Made by a program: the position numbers and the translations under genes
Assembly: GCF_000344685.1 (NCBI RefSeq)
Contig: NW_006920418.1
Coordinates: forward strand, 141,504-154,197
DNA from: Gloeophyllum trabeum ATCC 11539
Taxonomy: Eukaryota > Basidiomycota > Agaricomycetes > Gloeophyllales > Gloeophyllaceae
Length of the DNA stretch: 12,694 nt
Direction: 5' to 3'
Notes under the pieces: model-generated
Databases searched by the model: none
Told to the model about the DNA's origin: nothing
The model's input: the letters and a program-made list of their open reading frames with translations, nothing else
Shown: positions 8,977 to 12,694 of the stretch, piece by piece
Layout: each line of letters opens with the position of its first letter
Numbering within the stretch: position 1 is the stretch's first letter

Positions 8977-10182
8977 CGTATCACGCAGTACCCGGTAGCT
9001 ATTACCGTAATCCAGAGCCTCACCAATCTTCGCCTCTACCTCCTCTCTCGTCACGGAACCAGTAGATAGCGGCAGCTTTGCTTCCCGAAGAATGTGCGCA
9101 ATACTCTCCACCTGCTGCGCGGTGCCCCGACATGCGGGCCTGGAGAGATCACGCTCCAAAGAATCGATGAATTCCTGAGAAGGGTAGTCTTACGCCGGTC
9201 GAAAGGGTCGCTCCGCTATGAACACGATGTCCAATTCAATGTCTTGCATAGGAACACCCTGTTCCAGCTCGGTATTGATCTCGCAGAGGCGATCGAATAG
9301 CATCCGTTTTTGGTCCTGATTGTCGAAGCAGATGTACCGTCTGGGGATGAGCTCATCCATGTCTTCTTGTTGTGGCAAGCCGTCCGGCAAACAGGGGAGT
9401 TCCCCGACAATCACTTGTTCTATAGGACTAGTCAATGAGTGGCGAAACCGCCGCGCAACAGGAGGTGCTTACTACTCCAGATGTGGAAGTCCTGGCAATA
9501 GATGTAGAGGTCATCACAGTCTATGTCAATGTGAGACACCCAGGGTGGGGTATGCCTTTGTATCTCCATCGTGCAACCTCCCATGTGTGGGGAAACTCGG
9601 CCGAAGTCGATGATACGAACATCCCGACCGCGAAGAAGTACATTGCGTTCCCGAAAGTCTTCGTGTATAATGCCGCAGCGGTGTATTTCCTGCAGTTTCC
9701 GTAGGATCGTCAACCTGCCATGTTCATCATTACATATTGCTGTAGTACAACACTGTTCGACGGCCTAACCTGGTAATCATAGGCAGGTACGGGAAAACGA
9801 CGCTTGGAGGTTCCCCGCAGTCTTCCAGAATCAGGCAACCTAGCGTGTTATCTTTGTACAACATCTCGTAGAACCCATGAAAGATTGGGATGATGGTCCC
9901 CTGAAGGCTAGACAGTTGGTTCTCGTACACGTCGACCTCCGAGCGGAGTTCCTCGAGAGCCTCCTTCGTGCGAGCAAACTTCAGGACGACCTTTTCGTTC
10001 GTATCTGATGTCTGTGCACGGTAGACAACTGAACGAGAATTACGCCGGATCTCATTGTCGATGTCTATCGCCGTCAAGGTGACGATGGTAGATCCCCTAT
10101 GAAGAGCGGTCAACTTCAGTTCTCTCGGCCTCCAGGGAGCATCGTCACTGAAGGAAATGTGGACCGTGGAAGTCAATGACAT
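8959..10182 (-). pseudogene. Kinase-like copy C, one late nonsense codon
   Basis: On the - strand the exons are 10182-9770, 9714-9473 and 9419-8959, which would give 371 aa. Introns are 55 bp (9715-9769) and 53 bp (9420-9472, with a CTCAT branch-like motif). The kinase landmarks are complete: VVLKFA with Lys68, a probable helix-C Glu82, HEDFRERN with His155, Asp157 and Asn162, and IIDFG with Asp174. A TAA at 9190-9192 replaces the TCG (Ser) seen in copy B and truncates the product to 294 aa, removing the last 76 residues. That tail stays open to a final stop at the same relative place as the other copies, and it contains a 6-bp in-frame insertion relative to B. The break lies after the kinase motifs, so a truncated protein could still fold. 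I call it a pseudogene because the tail is conserved in the intact copies A and D. Confidence 0.75.
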
Positions 10183-10463
10183 GTGGACATGCAGTCTGAG
10201 TTACGCGACGAATCGGAACTTCACGCGTCTATGTCACGTGCACCGTGCCACTCTGTTCGAGCCGCTGGTCCACTGACTCGGGGGTGAGCCTCAGACTCAG
10301 AATCAGACGGCCGGATTCGAATGAGTGCGGGGATGGAGTCGGGGTGGACTCAACATGAAGCATGCATTTGGAAAGAGACATTACACAGCGTACACATACA
10401 TAAGCTCGAAGAATAGTTCCGAAGCAAAACCCAGAAAGTTGTCAGACCAGGCTACAGGAAGTA
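10183..10463 (-). promoter_or_regulatory. D-C intergenic region with CACGTG palindrome
   Basis: This is the counterpart of the A-B gap. CACGTG is at 10235-10240, about 52 bp before the C start. The segment around 10245-10275 is the one place where the gap clearly differs from the left arm, while sequence on both sides matches almost exactly. The C start differs from B only in a small insertion just upstream. Confidence 0.35.
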
Positions 10464-11689
10464 TCAATGTGAACTTGAGAAAATCAATCCATCACGTAGA
10501 ACCCGGTGGCGGTTCAGATAGTGAAGGCACTCGCGGATTTTCTCCCTGACCGTCTCAACCGATACCGAGCCATTAGACAGGGGAAGCTTCGCATCCCGTA
10601 GAACATTGGCGACACTCTCCACTTGCTCAGGCGTGGAGTTAGATGTCTGGAATCCGCGAAGCAGAACATCGATGACGTCCTGAGGTGGGTATTGCAGGGC
10701 TGACTGGAAAGGGCGCGAAGCGATGAAAACGATGTCAAGTTCAAGGGCTTTCAATGGGACGTCCTTGTCGAGTTCCACCTTGATCTGGCGGAGGCGATCA
10801 AACAGAAGACGCTCTTGCGCCTGGTTGTCAAAATAGATAGTCTTTTGGGGAACGAGTATGTCGATCGCTTCTTGCGGAGGGAATTCGTCCGGGGGATAAG
10901 GTACCCTACCAATGACCACAAAGTCTGCAGAGCTGATGAGCGCAATTACCGACATCAATCCATTAAAAGACGTACTGCCCCATATAAAAAAGTCATGGCA
11001 GTAGCAAAAGATATCATTGCAGTCCACCTCGCTGTTGTGAGGGACCGACGGAAGCTTACGTATCTTCATCGTGCACCCGCCTTTGTGTGGGGACACCCTG
11101 TCAAAGTCGATGATGCGAGGGTTGCCTTCGCGGAGTACAACATTGCGCTCTTGAAAATCTTCATGTATTATACCGCATCGGTGAATTTCCTGCAGATGTT
11201 GTAGGATAGTTATCCTGACTCTCTACTTATGAGCTATCGTTACTGTCAAACACTAGACCAGCAGACAAACCTCGTGATCATAGGTAAATACGGGAATATG
11301 ATTTCCGGGGGATCACCGCAATCCTCCATAATCAGGCAGCCTAAAGGGTATCCGTCGTGCACCGCCTCGAAGAATCCATAGAACGTTGGGATTACGGTTC
11401 CCTGAAGGCGAGAAAGTTGGTTCTGATACAGGTCTGCCTCCTTTTGCAGACCCTCCAGAGCCTTAGCTGTGAGAGCGAACTTGAGAACGACCGGCATACT
11501 CGTCTCTCGTGTTCGCCCGCGATACACAACCGAACGAGAGTTACGATGAATTTCGCCCGAGGTGTCTATCGCCATAGCGGTCGGGCTATATCCTGAGTTT
11601 GGACTCGTCATCCGAAGCTCCTTTGGCCTCCAGTATGCATCGTCATCAAAAGTGATTCGAACAGCGGAGCTGGGCAGCGATGGGAACAT
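10464..11689 (-). CDS. Divergent fungal protein-kinase-like protein, copy D (intact)
   Basis: On the - strand the exons are 11689-11271, 11214-10976 and 10924-10464, giving 372 aa. Introns are 56 bp (11215-11270) and 51 bp (10925-10975), at the same positions as in copy A, with CTCAT branch-like motifs in both. Landmarks are VVLKFA with Lys70, helix-C Glu84, hinge-like LIMEDCG, catalytic loop HEDFQERN (His157, Asp159, Asn164) and IIDFD (Asp176), again with Asp in place of the DFG Gly. About 31 of 141 residues differ from A in exon 1 and about nine of 80 in exon 2, but only one of 152 in exon 3. The 51-bp second intron is a multiple of three with no stop, so a retained-intron form would also be in frame. 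The role is as for copy A: a kinase-fold protein of unknown substrate with an unassigned C-terminal third. Confidence 0.75.
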
Positions 11690-11763
11690 GGACGTGTAGA
11701 GAGAGCGTGCGTGTGGCTGAAGTTCGGGGTGGGTTCTTGCCTGGACGTAGGACGCTTCGTAGA

Positions 11764-11769
11764 CACGTG
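11764..11769. promoter_or_regulatory. CACGTG upstream of copy D
   Basis: An E-box-type palindrome lies about 75 bp before the start of D. The aligned position upstream of copy A (1943-1948) reads CACGCG, one base away. It may be a bHLH binding site, supported only by recurrence upstream of three of the four copies. Confidence 0.3.
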
Positions 11770-11821
11770 ATTAATTCGCGTCAACTTGACTATGGACAGA
11801 TGTAGCCTCCTTTGGACACAC

Positions 11822-12369
11822 AATAAGGCGGTAGGGCCGTGCGAGCGGCAGAGCCCGCTACCGTAGACATAGATAAGATTTGGTAGCAAGCTGAGAACTT
11901 GAGCAGCATCATATACTGATAGATTTATTTTGCGAAAGCAGTTGTGTTCCAGCCATTATTTCCGACTGAGCATTCACCTCAACGATTTGAAGAGATGTCC
12001 ACTCACTCCTCCCTCAGGTTCTGAGTATACAAGTCATTTAGGTGAAACAGCTGACATTGAAGTATGCTGCTTTCACCTGGAGACCGCATCTCCAATGCCC
12101 CAAGCTAGGTCATGCCTGTTCTCTTCAGTCCCTTGACCAGCTATCCGCCACCTCGGCTAAAAATGGAAAGAGAGATGCCACGTGGCCCTACTATCGGGGT
12201 CCTTTGAGGACCCCATCTTTGATTGGTCCAAAGCCGTGTGCCGGCCCTGCCGTCCGCCATATACGGTTAAGAGCCAAATAGTGTCAAATAGATCGCGTAG
12301 ATCTTGAAACGATCGCAGGAAACCTGCGAACGGCCGGGGGGTCCAAGACCCACTACCTACGGTAGCGGG
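11822..12369. repeat. 548-bp tandem repeat unit, full copy
   Basis: This is the first of two directly repeated units. The second begins at 12370 without a gap. The unit starts aataaggcgg and contains a GC-rich hairpin (CGGTAG at 11829-11834 with CTACCG at 11858-11863). Its last 13 bases, CTACGGTAGCGGG (12357-12369), are the exact inverse of CCCGCTACCGTAG at 11854-11866, so 11854-12369 could be viewed as a 516-bp element with 13-bp terminal inverted repeats. Two more hairpins lie near its end: GGGGTCC/GGACCCC (12196-12214) and CGCAGG/CCTGCG (12314-12328). No coding sequence is recognised. It may be a MITE-like element or a satellite. Confidence 0.75.
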
Positions 12370-12694
12370 AATAAGGCGGTAGGGCCGTGCGAGCGGCAGA
12401 GCCCGCTACCGTAGACATAGATAAGATTTGGTAGCAAGCTGAAAACTTGACATCCTGAGCAGCATCATATACTAATATATTTATTTTGCGAAAGCAGTTG
12501 TGTTCCAGCCATGATTTCCGACTGAGCATTCACCTCAACGATTTGAAGAGATGTCCACTCACTCCTCCCTCAGGTTCTGAGTATACAAGTCATTTATGTA
12601 AAACAGCTGACATTGAAGTATGCTGCTTTCACCTGGAGACCGCATCTCCAACGCCCCAAGCTAGGTCATGTCTGTTCTCTTGAGTCCCTGACCA
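12370..12694. repeat. Tandem repeat unit, second copy (cut by window end)
   Basis: This matches 11822 to about 12139 with few changes. It has an 8-bp insertion after gaaaacttg, so the offset rises from 548 to 556, plus a handful of substitutions. The array may continue beyond the window. Confidence 0.8.

Larger units (their letters stand above)
8948..11775 (-). repeat. Right arm of large inverted repeat (copies C and D)
   Basis: This is the reverse-oriented counterpart of about 1937-4781, carrying D then C in - strand order. Exon 3 of D differs from exon 3 of A at only about three bases in 461 by eye, and exon 1 of C differs from exon 1 of B at three residues in 138. Exon 1 of D and exon 3 of C are much more diverged from their partners. 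The spacer between the inner arm ends is about 4.2 kb, so the two arms could pair with each other. Confidence 0.85.

Noticed and set aside
11822..12694. Helitron origin of the tandem unit
   Set aside because: The hairpins near the end are suggestive, but there is no CTRR terminus and no TC start in the expected context on either strand.

Overview
The window looks like a gene-poor, repeat-rich stretch of a filamentous fungus, most likely a basidiomycete of the Agaricomycetes. The evidence is the set of very short GT-AG introns (51-56 bp) with CTNAY-type branch points, the divergent kinase-like genes in local multiple copies, and small non-autonomous DNA transposons. The taxon is an inference. 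No rRNA, tRNA or CRISPR was found.

Layout. Positions 1-1345 hold no recognisable gene, only two matching small hairpins near 808-949. Positions 1349-1851 form a near-perfect 503-bp palindrome with CACTA termini and a 3-bp CAA target duplication, which marks a CACTA-type MITE. Positions of about 1937-4781 hold two divergent protein-kinase-like genes in tandem on the + strand (copy A 2063-3291, copy B 3562-4779). Positions of about 8948-11775 hold the same pair again, inverted, on the - strand (copy C 8959-10182, copy D 10464-11689). Together they form a large inverted repeat of about 2.8-kb arms, A-B > < C-D, around a spacer of about 4.2 kb. The spacer contains one clear gene, a GC-rich isochorismatase-like hydrolase on the - strand (5690-6310), and otherwise degraded sequence. 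The right end (11822-12694) is a tandem array of a 548-bp unit, with one full copy and one copy cut by the window edge.

The four kinase-like copies share a three-exon structure with both introns at identical positions. Outer copies A and D are intact (373 and 372 aa). Inner copies B and C are broken: B has two nonsense codons and has lost the catalytic-loop Asn, and C has one late nonsense codon. Divergence along the arms is strongly uneven. The middle (exon 3 of A/D through exon 1 of B/C) is almost identical between arms, while both ends differ by roughly 12-22% at protein level. This suggests gene conversion between the arms. I see no operon-like functional link between the kinase-like genes and the hydrolase; their proximity may only reflect how the inverted duplication formed.
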